From the NCBI RefSeq assembly GCF_036203305.1, contig NZ_CP108131.1, positions 5,208,001 to 5,272,000 on the forward strand: a DNA stretch of 64,000 bases, given 5' to 3'. A program made the position numbers and the translations under genes. The stretch is from Streptomyces sp. NBC_00190. GTDB taxonomy: Bacteria; Actinomycetota; Actinomycetes; Streptomycetales; Streptomycetaceae. Of the stretch, positions 16,437-25,756 are shown piece after piece. The notes beneath the pieces were generated by a model. That model was not told the origin of the DNA. It worked only from the letters and a program-made list of their open reading frames with translations, and ran no database searches. Within the stretch, counting starts at the first letter, position 1. Each line of letters opens with the position of its first letter.

Positions 16437-18835
16437 TACTGGCAGGCCTCGCAGGACTCGGGGTTCTCAAGGGAGCAGGCCAGGGCATCGGCGTCGACGG
16501 CCTGCGGGAGCGGGGTGGCGGCGGCCGGGACGGCGGAGCCGGACGCGGCGCGGGCGATCTTCGTCGCCGGGCGGGAGCGCAGGTAGTACGTGGTCTTCAG
16601 CCCCTGCTTCCAGGCGTACGCGTACATCGAGCTGAGCTTGCCGATGGTGGGCGTCTCCAGGAACAGGTTCAGCGACTGCGACTGGTCGAGGAACGGCGTA
16701 CGGGCCGCCGCCATGTCGATCAGACCGCGCTGCGGGATCTCCCACGCCGTGCGGTACAGCTCGCGCACCTCGGCCGGGATCCAGCCGAAGCCCTGCACCG
16801 AGCCGCTGGACTCGCGCAGCGCCTCGCGGGTCTGGGCGTCCCACACGCCGAGCTGCTTCAGCTCGTCCACCAGGTACGCGTTGACCTGGAGGAACTCGCC
16901 GCTCAGCGTCTCGCGCTTGAAGAGGTTGGAGACCTGCGGCTCGATGCACTCGTACACACCCGCGATCGAGGCGATCGTCGCCGTCGGGGCGATGGCCAGG
17001 AGCAGCGAGTTGCGCATGCCGCTCTCGGCGACACGGGCGCGCAGCGCGTCCCAGCGCTCCGGCCAGTTCAGCTCGACGTCGTAGTGGTCCGGGTGCAGGA
17101 CGCCGCGGGCGGTGCGGGTCTTGTCCCAGGCGGGCAGCGGGCCGCTGCGCTCGGCGAGGTCGCAGGAGGCCTCGTACGCGGCCAGCATGATCCGCTCGGA
17201 GAGCTTGGTGGACAGGGCCTTCGCCTCGGGGGAGTCGAAGGGCATCCGCAGCTTGAAGAAGACGTCCTGGAGGCCCATCGCACCCAGACCGACCGGGCGC
17301 CAGCGGGCGTTGGAGCGGCCGGCCTGCTCGGTCGGGTAGAAGTTGATGTCCACCACGCGGTCGAGGAAGGTCACGGCGGTGCGGACGGTCTCGTCCAGCC
17401 GCTCCCAGTCGATGTCGGGACCGTTCGCCGTGTCGATGACGAACGCGCCCATGTTGACCGAGCCGAGGTTGCAGACGGCCGTCTCGCCGTCGTTGGTGAC
17501 CTCGATGATCTCGGTGCACAGGTTCGAGGAGTGGACGACCGAGCCCGGCTCGGCGGTCTGGTTCGCCGTGCGGTTGGAGGCGTCCTTGAAGGTCATCCAG
17601 CCCTGGCCGGTCTGCGCGAGGGTGCGCATCATCCGGCCGTACAGGTCGCGGGCGGGCATGGTCTTGCGGGCCAGGCCCGACTCCTCGGCCTTGCGGTAGG
17701 CGGCGTCGAACTCGTCGCCCCACAGGTCCACCAGCTCGGGTACGTCGGCCGGGGAGAACAGCGACCAGTCGGCGTCGGCGTTCACGCGGCGCATGAACTC
17801 GTCCGGCACCCAGTGGGCGAGGTTCAGGTTGTGCGTACGGCGCTGGTCCTCACCGGTGTTGTCGCGGAGCTCCAGGAACTCCTCGATGTCCGCGTGCCAG
17901 GTCTCCAGGTAGACGGCGGCGGCGCCCTTGCGCCGGCCGCCCTGGTTCACGGCGGCGACGGAGGCGTCGAGGGTCTTCAGGAACGGCACGATGCCGTTGG
18001 AGTGGCCGTTGGTGCCGCGGATCAGCGAACCGCGGGCGCGGATGCGGGAGTACGACAGACCGATGCCGCCGGCGTGCTTGGAGAGGCGGGCGACCTGGTG
18101 GTAGCGGTCGTAGATCGAGTCGAGCTCGTCCAGCGGGGAGTCCAGCAGGTAGCAGGAGGACATCTGCGGGTGCCGGGTGCCGGAGTTGAAGAGCGTGGGG
18201 GAGGAGGGCAGGTAGTCGAGGCGGCTCATCAGCCGGTACAGCGAGGCCACTTCCTCGACGGCGCGCATGCTCTCGTCCTCCGCGAGGCCGCAGGCCACGC
18301 GCAGCATGAAGAACTGCGGGGTCTCCACGACCTGGCGGGTGATCGGGTGGCGCAGCAGGTAGCGGCTGTGCAGGGTGCGCAGGCCGAAGAAGCCGAAGCG
18401 GTCGTCGGCGCCCTCGATGAGGGCGTGCTCCACCAGCGCGTCCAGGCGGCTCGCGTGGATGCGTACGAAATCGGCCGTGCGGTCGGCGATGAGCCCCTCG
18501 CGGTGCCCGACCGCGACCGACTCGGAGAAGGAGGTGGCTCCCTGGCCGGCGGCCTCGTCACGGACGGCGAGCGTCAGCAGCCGTGCGGCGAGGCGGGAGT
18601 AGGCCGGGTCCTCGGAGATGAGCCCCGCGGCGGCCTCGGTGGCCAGGGCGCGCAGTTCGGCGTCGTCGGCGGCGGAGCTGCGGCCGCGCAGCGCGGCGGC
18701 GGCGACCCGGCCGGGGTCGGTGTCGGGGAGGTCCGCCGTCAGTTCGGTGAGGGTACGCAGCAGCGTGGCCCCCGGGCCCTCGGTGTTGTCGCCAGAAGTG
18801 GACTCGGCGCGCGGTGCGGAAGGCGCGATGGTCAC
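16436..18835 (-). CDS. nrdA: Class Ia ribonucleotide reductase, alpha (catalytic) subunit
   Basis: A 799-residue catalytic subunit that reduces ribonucleoside diphosphates. Visible motifs include QMSSCYLL (redox Cys), GGIGLSYSRIR, SSNLCTEI (active-site Asn, Cys and Glu), a second Cys in AVCNLGSVN, and the C-terminal redox pair CEAC. I did not recognise the usual VxKRDG-type start of an ATP-cone in the first 90 residues, which are Ala-rich. The GTG at 18835 is chosen because GAGGGAGAG precedes it and because the open frame upstream covers the riboswitch. It is controlled by a cobalamin riboswitch and probably NrdR. Confidence 0.95.
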   Translation of the reverse strand: MTIAPSAPRAESTSGDNTEGPGATLLRTLTELTADLPDTDPGRVAAAALRGRSSAADDAELRALATEAAAGLISEDPAYSRLAARLLTLAVRDEAAGQGATSFSESVAVGHREGLIADRTADFVRIHASRLDALVEHALIEGADDRFGFFGLRTLHSRYLLRHPITRQVVETPQFFMLRVACGLAEDESMRAVEEVASLYRLMSRLDYLPSSPTLFNSGTRHPQMSSCYLLDSPLDELDSIYDRYHQVARLSKHAGGIGLSYSRIRARGSLIRGTNGHSNGIVPFLKTLDASVAAVNQGGRRKGAAAVYLETWHADIEEFLELRDNTGEDQRRTHNLNLAHWVPDEFMRRVNADADWSLFSPADVPELVDLWGDEFDAAYRKAEESGLARKTMPARDLYGRMMRTLAQTGQGWMTFKDASNRTANQTAEPGSVVHSSNLCTEIIEVTNDGETAVCNLGSVNMGAFVIDTANGPDIDWERLDETVRTAVTFLDRVVDINFYPTEQAGRSNARWRPVGLGAMGLQDVFFKLRMPFDSPEAKALSTKLSERIMLAAYEASCDLAERSGPLPAWDKTRTARGVLHPDHYDVELNWPERWDALRARVAESGMRNSLLLAIAPTATIASIAGVYECIEPQVSNLFKRETLSGEFLQVNAYLVDELKQLGVWDAQTREALRESSGSVQGFGWIPAEVRELYRTAWEIPQRGLIDMAAARTPFLDQSQSLNLFLETPTIGKLSSMYAYAWKQGLKTTYYLRSRPATKIARAASGSAVPAAATPLPQAVDADALACSLENPESCEACQ

Positions 18836-18988
18836 GGCGGGAGCTCTCCCTCGCTCGGCCCGGACATCGGCGGGGCGGGGCGCGAGCGGGCGCATGCGGG
18901 CGTGGCGGAACGCGTAGACCGCATGGCGTCCACCGGCCCAACCGCGAGGCCCGGACGTATCGGCACCCGGTTCGGTCGAGCCGGGCGC

Positions 18989-19089
18989 GCTGTCGGCAGG
19001 TCCTCGGACTTGGCTATGCACCGATCGGTGCACTTCATACCGTTGCGGGACAGTTCCGGATTCGCACCGGATTCCCCTGCGGCGACAGC
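18989..19089 (-). ncRNA. Cobalamin (AdoCbl) riboswitch controlling nrdAB
   Basis: On the minus strand the aptamer starts and ends with the complementary 7-mers GCTGTCG and CGACAGC (P1), with GCAGG/CCTGC as the next stem. Between them lie the conserved GGAATCCGGTGCGAATCCGG block, a CCGCAACGG element in place of the B12 box and AGTCCGAGGACCTGCC. In Streptomyces this riboswitch represses class Ia nrdAB when adenosylcobalamin is present, leaving the B12-dependent class II enzyme to work. A short inverted repeat at 18966-18985 and the long leader to 18836 may form the expression platform. Confidence 0.93.
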
Positions 19090-19096
19090 AGGCATG

Positions 19097-19144
19097 AGCA
19101 TACATGTGGGGGCGGCCGGATGCGGCAGCCCCTACATGTTGTGT
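19097..19144 (-). promoter_or_regulatory. Two NrdR-box-like sites upstream of nrdA
   Basis: Two 16-bp sites centred on ACATGT lie at 19097-19112 and 19129-19144, 32 bp (three helical turns) apart. The second ends in ACATGTTGTGT and fits the NrdR consensus well; the first is weaker. NrdR represses nrd operons through such paired boxes. They sit just upstream of the riboswitch, where the promoter must be. Confidence 0.72.
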
Positions 19145-19152
19145 CGGCGTGG

Positions 19153-19650
19153 CTACAGCTTCAACCGATAAGTGTGCAACTTCAGGTCGTCGATGGGTGA
19201 CCAGTCCCGCTCGGGAGTGCGTACGAAGCCCAGTCGCGCGTAGATCCGGTGGGCGCCGGCCATGGAGTGCTGGGTGGAGAGCACCAGCGCCGTCACGCCC
19301 TCGATGGCCCGGGCCCGTTCGACGCACGCCCGCACCAGGGCCTCGCCGGCACCCTGGCCGCGAGCGTCGTGGGCCACGGCGAGCATCCGGAACTCGGCCT
19401 CGTCCGGGCCGGCGATGTCGGCGAGCGGGCTGCCGGGCGGGGCGAAGGTCACTCCGCCCAGGACCCGTCCGTCCCGTTCGGCGACGAGGACCTCGGCCTC
19501 GGCGGCCCGGCCGGCCACGTCGCGCAGCACGTGCAGGTACTCGTCGTCCTCGCCGAAGTCCAGGTGTCCGTCGGCGAGGTAGGCCCGGGCGGTGATCTCG
19601 CCCAGTTCCGCGTGGTCGGCGGGCCGCACCGGCCTGATCGTGATGTCCAT
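19153..19650 (-). CDS. GNAT-family N-acetyltransferase
   Basis: A 165-residue acetyl-CoA-dependent acyltransferase. The acetyl-CoA-binding motif A region is visible as FRMLAVAHDARGQGAGEALV, and motif B as IYARLGFVRTPERDW. The substrate is unknown. It starts with ATG at 19650. Its stop lies 8 bp from the NrdR-like boxes, so it is upstream of, and on the same strand as, nrdA but not part of that operon. Confidence 0.88.
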   Translation of the reverse strand: MDITIRPVRPADHAELGEITARAYLADGHLDFGEDDEYLHVLRDVAGRAAEAEVLVAERDGRVLGGVTFAPPGSPLADIAGPDEAEFRMLAVAHDARGQGAGEALVRACVERARAIEGVTALVLSTQHSMAGAHRIYARLGFVRTPERDWSPIDDLKLHTYRLKL

Positions 19651-19718
19651 GCAATCGAGTCTGCCGGAGGCATGGCGAAGAGCCCTACCCTTTTACGGCG
19701 GGGCCCTTCGGCTGCCCC

Positions 19719-19937
19719 TCAGCAGCAGCGGAAGCCCTCGCGGGGGTCCGCCTCGCGCGCGTCCGTGCGGGCCCGCTCGAACTGCCGGCGGGTCAGGACC
19801 CGCGCGTCCGGGTCGTGGGAGCGGGCGTGGGCCACGTACCGGTCGTACGCCGCCTCCCCCGAGAACTCCCGTACGTAGAACCGGGCCCGCGCCAGCACGC
19901 CGCGCAGGCTCGTACGGCCGCTCGTGGAGCCGCTCAT
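19719..19937 (-). CDS. YbdD/YjiX family small protein (DUF466)
   Basis: A 72-residue protein with the family core (YVREFSGEAAYDRYVAH, then RRQFERARTDARE) and a terminal Cys pair (FRCC). YbdD partners are encoded beside CstA-family transporters, and in enterobacteria the pair takes part in pyruvate or peptide uptake. Its ATG overlaps the cstA stop codon by 4 bp, so the pair is coupled here. The role of the small protein is not fully known. Confidence 0.9.
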   Translation of the reverse strand: MSGSTSGRTSLRGVLARARFYVREFSGEAAYDRYVAHARSHDPDARVLTRRQFERARTDAREADPREGFRCC

Positions 19938-22156
19938 GAGGACAGGGGCTCCTTGGCCCGGCCGCCGCCCGAGTCCAGGCCGGCCAGGGCCAGCTCCGCC
20001 CTCTCCTCGGCGGTCGGGATCAGCCCGGCCGGAGCGATGATCTTCGACTCGGTCCACGGGACCTCGGCGAGCTTCACGGACTCCGGGCTGCTGACGGCCT
20101 TGAAGCAGGTCCGGGCCGCGTCCGCCAGCACGATGATGATGAGGATCGCGAACAGGGCCGACAGGGCGCCGTCCACCGTGGCGTTGGTGACCACGGTGTG
20201 CATGTCGTCCATGTTCTTGGCGGGCGGCAGGACCTTGCCCGCGTCGATCCCGGCCTGGTACTTGTCGCGCTGCGCGAAGAAGCCGACCTTCACGTCGTCG
20301 GAGAAGATCTTCTGGTAGCTCGCGGTGAGCGTGACCGCCACGTCCCACGCCAGCGGAACACCCGTCACCCAGGCCCACTTCAGCCGGCCGGACTTGACCA
20401 GCAGGGTGGTGCAGACGGCCAGGGCGACCGCCGCGAGCAGCTGGTTCGCGATCCCGAACAGCGGGAAGAGCTGGTTGATGCCGCCCAGCGGGTCCTTGAT
20501 GCCGACCCAGAGGAAGTAGCCCCAGCCGAGGACGACGATGGCGCTCGCCAGCCAGACGCCCGGCTTCCAGCTGACGTCCTTGAAGGGCTTGTGCACGTTG
20601 CCGAGGGTGTCCTGGAGCATGAACCGGCCGACGCGGGTGCCCGCGTCGAGCGTGGTCAGGATGAACAGCGCCTCGAACATGATGGCGAAGTGGTACCAGA
20701 AGGCCTTCATCCCGGCGCCGCCGAGGACGGCCGAGAAGATCTCCGACATTCCGAGTGCGAAGGTCGGCGCGCCGCCCGTACGGGAGAGCAGGGTGGCCTC
20801 CTCCACGTCCTTCGCGGCCTGGGCGAGTGCGTCCGGGGAGATGGCGAAGCCGAAGTTGGTCACCGCCGTCGAGGCGGTCTCGACCGTGGTGCCGATGACT
20901 CCGGCGGGGGAGTTCACGGCGAAGAACAGACCGGGCTCGATGATGCAGGCCGCGATGATCGCCATGACCGCGACGAACGACTCGGTGAGCATCGCGCCGT
21001 AGCCGATGACCCGGACCTGGGTCTCCTTCTGGATCATCTTCGGCGTGGTGCCCGAGGCGACCAGCGAGTGGAAGCCGGACAGGGCCCCGCACGCGATGGT
21101 GATGAAGACGAAGGGGAACATCGAGCCGGCGAAGACGGGGCCGTCGCCGCGGGCCGCGAAGTCGGCGACCGCGGGCATCTTCAGGGTCGGCATCGCGATC
21201 ACCACGCCCACGGCGAGCAGCGCGATCGTGCCGATCTTCATGAAGGTGGACAGGTAGTCGCGGGGCGCGAGGAGCATCCACACCGGCAGCACCGACGCGA
21301 CGAAGCCGTACACCACCATCCAGATGACCAGCGTCTCCTTCTCCAGCGTGAAGGTGGAGGCGAAGGAGGACTCGGCGACCCAGCCGCCCGCGACGATGGC
21401 GAGCAGCAGCAGCGCGACGCCGATGACGGAGATCTCGGTGACCCGGCCCGGGCGCAGCACGCGCAGGTAGAAGCCCATGAAGAGGGCGATGGGGATGGTC
21501 ATGCCGATGGAGAAGACGCCCCACGGGGAGTGCGCCAGCGCGTTGACGATGACGAGTGCGAGCACCGCCAGCAGGATGATCATGATGGCGAACACGGCGA
21601 CGAGGGCGGCGGCACCGCCCACGGGGCCGATCTCGTCCCGGGCCATCTGGCCGAGCGAGCGCCCGTCGCGCCGGGTGGAGAAGAACAGCGTGACCATGTC
21701 CTGGACGGCGCCCGCGAAGATGACGCCCGCGACGATCCAGATGGTGCCCGGCAGATAGCCCATCTGGGCGGCGAGCACGGGGCCGACGAGCGGGCCGGCG
21801 CCGGCGACGGCCGCGAAGTGGTGGCCGAAGAGCACCCGCCGGTCGGTGGGGTGGAAGTCGACACCGTTGTCGAGGCGTTCGGCGGGGGTGGCCCGCGTCT
21901 TGTCCACCTTCAGCACGCGGTGCGCGATGAACCGGGAGTAGAAGCGGTAGCCGATCGCGTACGAGCCCAGGGCGGCGGCGAGCAGCCAGGCGGCCGAGAT
22001 CTCCTCGCCGCGCGAGAGCGCGAGCACGGCCCAGCCGAGGGCGCCGATGAGGCCGACGAGTACCCACACGGCGATGGACTTCGGTGAAGGCGAGCCCGGA
22101 GCGCCGCCCGGACTCGCCGCGGCCCGTTCTGTACCAGTAGCTTGCGGTTCCGCCAT
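19934..22156 (-). CDS. cstA: Carbon starvation protein CstA family transporter
   Basis: A 740-residue polytopic membrane protein with about 16-18 helices. The CstA family takes up pyruvate or peptides on carbon starvation. Recognisable family segments include the early VDKTRATPAERLDNGVDF region, HHFAAVAGAGPLVGPVLAAQ and GEIFSAVLGG-like motifs. The ATG at 22156 (MAEPQATG) is preferred to the one at 22180 because a GAGGGGAC stretch precedes it. A GNAT gene lies downstream and dasR upstream on the same strand, 104 bp away. Confidence 0.92.
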   Translation of the reverse strand: MAEPQATGTERAAASPGGAPGSPSPKSIAVWVLVGLIGALGWAVLALSRGEEISAAWLLAAALGSYAIGYRFYSRFIAHRVLKVDKTRATPAERLDNGVDFHPTDRRVLFGHHFAAVAGAGPLVGPVLAAQMGYLPGTIWIVAGVIFAGAVQDMVTLFFSTRRDGRSLGQMARDEIGPVGGAAALVAVFAIMIILLAVLALVIVNALAHSPWGVFSIGMTIPIALFMGFYLRVLRPGRVTEISVIGVALLLLAIVAGGWVAESSFASTFTLEKETLVIWMVVYGFVASVLPVWMLLAPRDYLSTFMKIGTIALLAVGVVIAMPTLKMPAVADFAARGDGPVFAGSMFPFVFITIACGALSGFHSLVASGTTPKMIQKETQVRVIGYGAMLTESFVAVMAIIAACIIEPGLFFAVNSPAGVIGTTVETASTAVTNFGFAISPDALAQAAKDVEEATLLSRTGGAPTFALGMSEIFSAVLGGAGMKAFWYHFAIMFEALFILTTLDAGTRVGRFMLQDTLGNVHKPFKDVSWKPGVWLASAIVVLGWGYFLWVGIKDPLGGINQLFPLFGIANQLLAAVALAVCTTLLVKSGRLKWAWVTGVPLAWDVAVTLTASYQKIFSDDVKVGFFAQRDKYQAGIDAGKVLPPAKNMDDMHTVVTNATVDGALSALFAILIIIVLADAARTCFKAVSSPESVKLAEVPWTESKIIAPAGLIPTAEERAELALAGLDSGGGRAKEPLSS

Positions 22157-22260
22157 GGCTCTCGTCCCCTCGTCGATCACTGCCCAAGCGCAGGGAATCT
22201 ACGGGGGATTGCCCGGAGAACGTAAGACCCCGTCCGTATTCCGGTATGTGGGACCGAGTG

Positions 22261-23085
<825 letters not shown>

Positions 23086-23183
23086 TCACATCGTGACACG
23101 TGTGGGGGGACAGGCCTTCTCTCTCCCCAGGTGTCGGTCCGATAACGGACCGAGCACCCGCTCATTAGACCCTTGACACCCCT

Positions 23184-23223
23184 AAAGGTCTAGGCCAAGC
23201 TCCAGCTACTGGTCTACACCAAT
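23184..23223. promoter_or_regulatory. DasR operator pair (dre) in the dasR-dasA intergenic region
   Basis: ACTGGTCTACACCAAT at 23208-23223 is a good match to the dre palindrome (core TGGTCTAGACCA). AAAGGTCTAGGCCAAG at 23184-23199 is a weaker second copy, 24 bp away. Both lie ~95-135 bp before the dasA start, where they would block the dasABC promoter until amino-sugar phosphate releases DasR. Confidence 0.87.
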
Positions 23224-23317
23224 ATGGATCAGATCCCGGCCCCACGGGCAGTACTTGGTACGTATGTCACCGCGGCGGGCGAGGGAAGTTGCAGGCAGCA
23301 TCCCTGAGGAGGGTGGC

Positions 23318-24601
23318 GTGAAGCGCAAGCTCATCGCGGCGGTCAGTGTCGCGGGCATGATGGCCGGAGTCGCGGCGTGCGGCAACGGCGGCGACGACAA
23401 GGGCACGACCGACGCGGGTGGCGCCAAGGAGATCACCGTCTGGGTGATGGACGGCTCCGCGCCGAAGGCCTGGATCGACGAGGTCAACAAGGAGTTCTCG
23501 GCCAAGCACCCCGGTGTCACGGTAAAGGTCGAAGAGCAGCAGTGGAAGGGCATCCAGGAGAAGGTCACCACGGCCCTCTCCGAGAACACCCCGCCGGACG
23601 TCCTCGAACTCGGCAACACCCAGACCGCCGGATACGCGGTCACCGGCGGCCTCGCCGACCTGACCAAGGACAAGGCCAAGCTCGGCGCCGACGCCTGGCA
23701 GAAGAGCATGCTCGCCTCGGCCGAGTACGAGGGCAAGCTCTACTCCGCTCCGTGGTACGCGGCCAACCGCGTCGTCGTGTACGACAAGAAGGCCTTCGCG
23801 AAGGCGGGCGTCACCCCGCCGACCACCCGTGACGAGTGGGTCGCCGGCCTCGAGAAGCTGAAGGCCGCGGACCCGTCCACGCAGCCGATCTACCTCCCCG
23901 GACAGAGCTGGTACGTCCTCGCGGGCTTCATCTGGGACGAGGGCGGCGACCTCGCCGTCAAGGACGGCGGCAAGTGGAAGGGCGGTCTCGGCACCCCCCA
24001 GGCCGCCTCCGCGATGGAGTTCTACAAGAAGCTCCAGGCCTACTCCACCGCCCCCAAGGACAAGGACGAGGCCACCCCGCAGCAGTCCACCGACATCGTT
24101 CCCAAGGGCGGCGTCGCCTCCTGGATCGGTCTCGGCTGGGAGGCAGGCGGCGCGGAGAAGGCCCTGAAGGACGCGGGCAAGGAGGCCGACTTCGGCTACT
24201 TCCCGATCCCGGGCAAGACCGCCGACAAGACCGGCACCGTCTTCCTCGGCGGCTCGAACCTCGCCGTCGCCGAGCGCTCCAAGAACAAGGAGCTCGCCAA
24301 GGAGTGGCTGGCCCTCGCCGCAGGCAAGGACCAGATGGCGAAGTACGCCGCCGAGACCAAGGGCGCGCTGCTCCCCAACCAGGCCGGCGCGAACTTCGCC
24401 CCCGCCGCGGGCTCCTTCGCCGAGGCCATGGGCAAGGCCGGCGTCAACGGCAAGATCACCCCGGTCACCCCGGGCTGGGCGAACGTCGAGACCGAGCCGA
24501 ACCCCGTCAAGGAGTTCATGACCAAGGTCCTGAAGGGTGAGGACGCCGCCAAGGCGGGCGCGGACGCGGACAAGGAAATCGCGAGCCGCATCAACAAGTA
24601 G
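23318..24601 (+). CDS. dasA: Chitobiose ABC transporter, substrate-binding lipoprotein
   Basis: A 427-residue extracytoplasmic sugar-binding lipoprotein of family 1. The signal peptide ends in the lipobox GVAAC. The Streptomyces orthologue binds N,N'-diacetylchitobiose and is needed for development. Start GTG 23318 has GAGGAGGG just upstream; the ATG at 23255 is in frame but gives a poor signal peptide. The downstream membrane subunits dasB and dasC are on the same strand. A hairpin after the stop codon may raise the dasA transcript level relative to dasBC. The ATPase MsiK would be encoded elsewhere. Confidence 0.95.
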   Translation: MKRKLIAAVSVAGMMAGVAACGNGGDDKGTTDAGGAKEITVWVMDGSAPKAWIDEVNKEFSAKHPGVTVKVEEQQWKGIQEKVTTALSENTPPDVLELGNTQTAGYAVTGGLADLTKDKAKLGADAWQKSMLASAEYEGKLYSAPWYAANRVVVYDKKAFAKAGVTPPTTRDEWVAGLEKLKAADPSTQPIYLPGQSWYVLAGFIWDEGGDLAVKDGGKWKGGLGTPQAASAMEFYKKLQAYSTAPKDKDEATPQQSTDIVPKGGVASWIGLGWEAGGAEKALKDAGKEADFGYFPIPGKTADKTGTVFLGGSNLAVAERSKNKELAKEWLALAAGKDQMAKYAAETKGALLPNQAGANFAPAAGSFAEAMGKAGVNGKITPVTPGWANVETEPNPVKEFMTKVLKGEDAAKAGADADKEIASRINK

Positions 24602-24654
24602 TCCCGCCCCGCAGTACCGGCACGACCCGCACTACCCAGCAGTGTGAACGCACC

Positions 24655-24693
24655 GGGGGGTGCGGCAGGCGCCCAGCCGCCTGCCGTGCCCCC
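24655..24693 (+). terminator. Intercistronic hairpin between dasA and dasB
   Basis: Inverted repeat around GCGGCAGGCG / CGCCTGCCG with flanking G and C runs forms a strong stem. It probably acts as an attenuator or mRNA stabiliser that gives more binding protein than permease, as seen in other sugar ABC operons. Confidence 0.65.
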
Positions 24694-24703
24694 GGTCGCG
24701 CAT

Positions 24704-24719
24704 TTGACTCCACAGTCAA
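24704..24719. repeat. Palindrome TTGACT-N4-AGTCAA before dasB
   Basis: A perfect 6-bp inverted repeat with a 4-bp spacer, 18 bp before the dasB start codon. It could be a minor operator or an RNA stem. It does not match dre. Confidence 0.4.
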
Positions 24720-24736
24720 CCGCGAGGAAGCCAGAC

Positions 24737-25756
24737 ATGACCGTGCACTCCCAGGGAGCGATGACCAGCGCTCCACAGGACGCACCACTGAAGTCCGCCG
24801 GGCGGCCCGAGGGGCCCGCCACCACGACCGGCCCCGGTCATACGTCTCCTCGCGGGGGCAGAAAGCCGCTCCCCTCGGGGTGGCTGCCCTACCTGCTGGT
24901 CGGGCCCGCCGTGCTCGCCCTCGCGACGCTCCTGCTGTACCCGCTGATCAAGAACGTGATCCTGTCCTTCCAGGACATCAACAAGATCGAGTTCATCCAG
25001 CGGAAGTACCCCTTCGCGGGACCGGACAACTACACCGAACTCCTTGGTGACGCGAACTTCTGGACCGTCGTCGTACGCAGCTTCGCCTTCACCCTGGCCA
25101 ACGTCGTGCTGATCATGACGCTCGGCAGCCTCATCGGCATCCTGCTGAACAAGCTCGGCACGAAGATGCGCCTGGTCCTGTCGATGGCGCTGGTGATGGC
25201 CTGGGCCATGCCGATCGTCGCCTCGGTACAGGTCTTCAAGTGGCTGTTCGACGAGCAGTTCGGCGTCATGAACTGGGTCATGCGCACCGCCGGCTTCACC
25301 GGCTACGAACAGCACAACTGGATGGAGACCGGCCTCTCCACCCTCGTGATCGTCACGATCCTGGTCGTCTGGGGCTCCATCCCTTTCGTCGCCCTCAACA
25401 TGTACGCCGGCCTCACCACGGTCGGCGCCGAGCTGTACGAGGCCGCCCGGATGGACGGGGCCAACGGCTGGCAGACCTTTTGGAAGATCGTCTTCCCGAA
25501 CCTCAAGCCCTTCTTCCTCGTCACCACGTTCCTTGAGGTGATCTGGGTCTTCAAGGCCTTCACCCAGGTCTACGCGATGAACAAGGGCGGCCCCGACCGC
25601 GCCTCCGAGATCCTGCCGGTCTTCGCCTACGTCGAGGGCCAGAGCCAGGCCCACTACGGCCTCGCCGCAGCGATCTCCGTCCTGACGATCCTGATCCTCG
25701 TGATCGTCATGTCCTTCTACTTCCGCCTGATCCTGAAGCAGGAGGAGGAGCAGTGA
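24737..25756 (+). CDS. dasB: Chitobiose ABC transporter permease
   Basis: A 339-residue binding-protein-dependent permease with six predicted helices after a ~50-residue Pro/Gly-rich cytoplasmic N-terminus. The EAA loop is visible (EAARMDGANGWQTFWKIVFP). It pairs with DasC to form the membrane channel for chitobiose. The ATG at 24737 follows GAGGAAG; the in-frame upstream ATG at 24644 would include the hairpin. Its stop overlaps dasC by 4 bp (GTGA). Confidence 0.95.
   Translation: MTVHSQGAMTSAPQDAPLKSAGRPEGPATTTGPGHTSPRGGRKPLPSGWLPYLLVGPAVLALATLLLYPLIKNVILSFQDINKIEFIQRKYPFAGPDNYTELLGDANFWTVVVRSFAFTLANVVLIMTLGSLIGILLNKLGTKMRLVLSMALVMAWAMPIVASVQVFKWLFDEQFGVMNWVMRTAGFTGYEQHNWMETGLSTLVIVTILVVWGSIPFVALNMYAGLTTVGAELYEAARMDGANGWQTFWKIVFPNLKPFFLVTTFLEVIWVFKAFTQVYAMNKGGPDRASEILPVFAYVEGQSQAHYGLAAAISVLTILILVIVMSFYFRLILKQEEEQ

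Noticed and set aside
18836..19654. N-terminal extension of nrdA upstream of 18835
   Set aside because: The open frame overlaps the cobalamin aptamer, NrdR boxes and the acetyltransferase gene; a good Shine-Dalgarno and GTG start exist at 18835.
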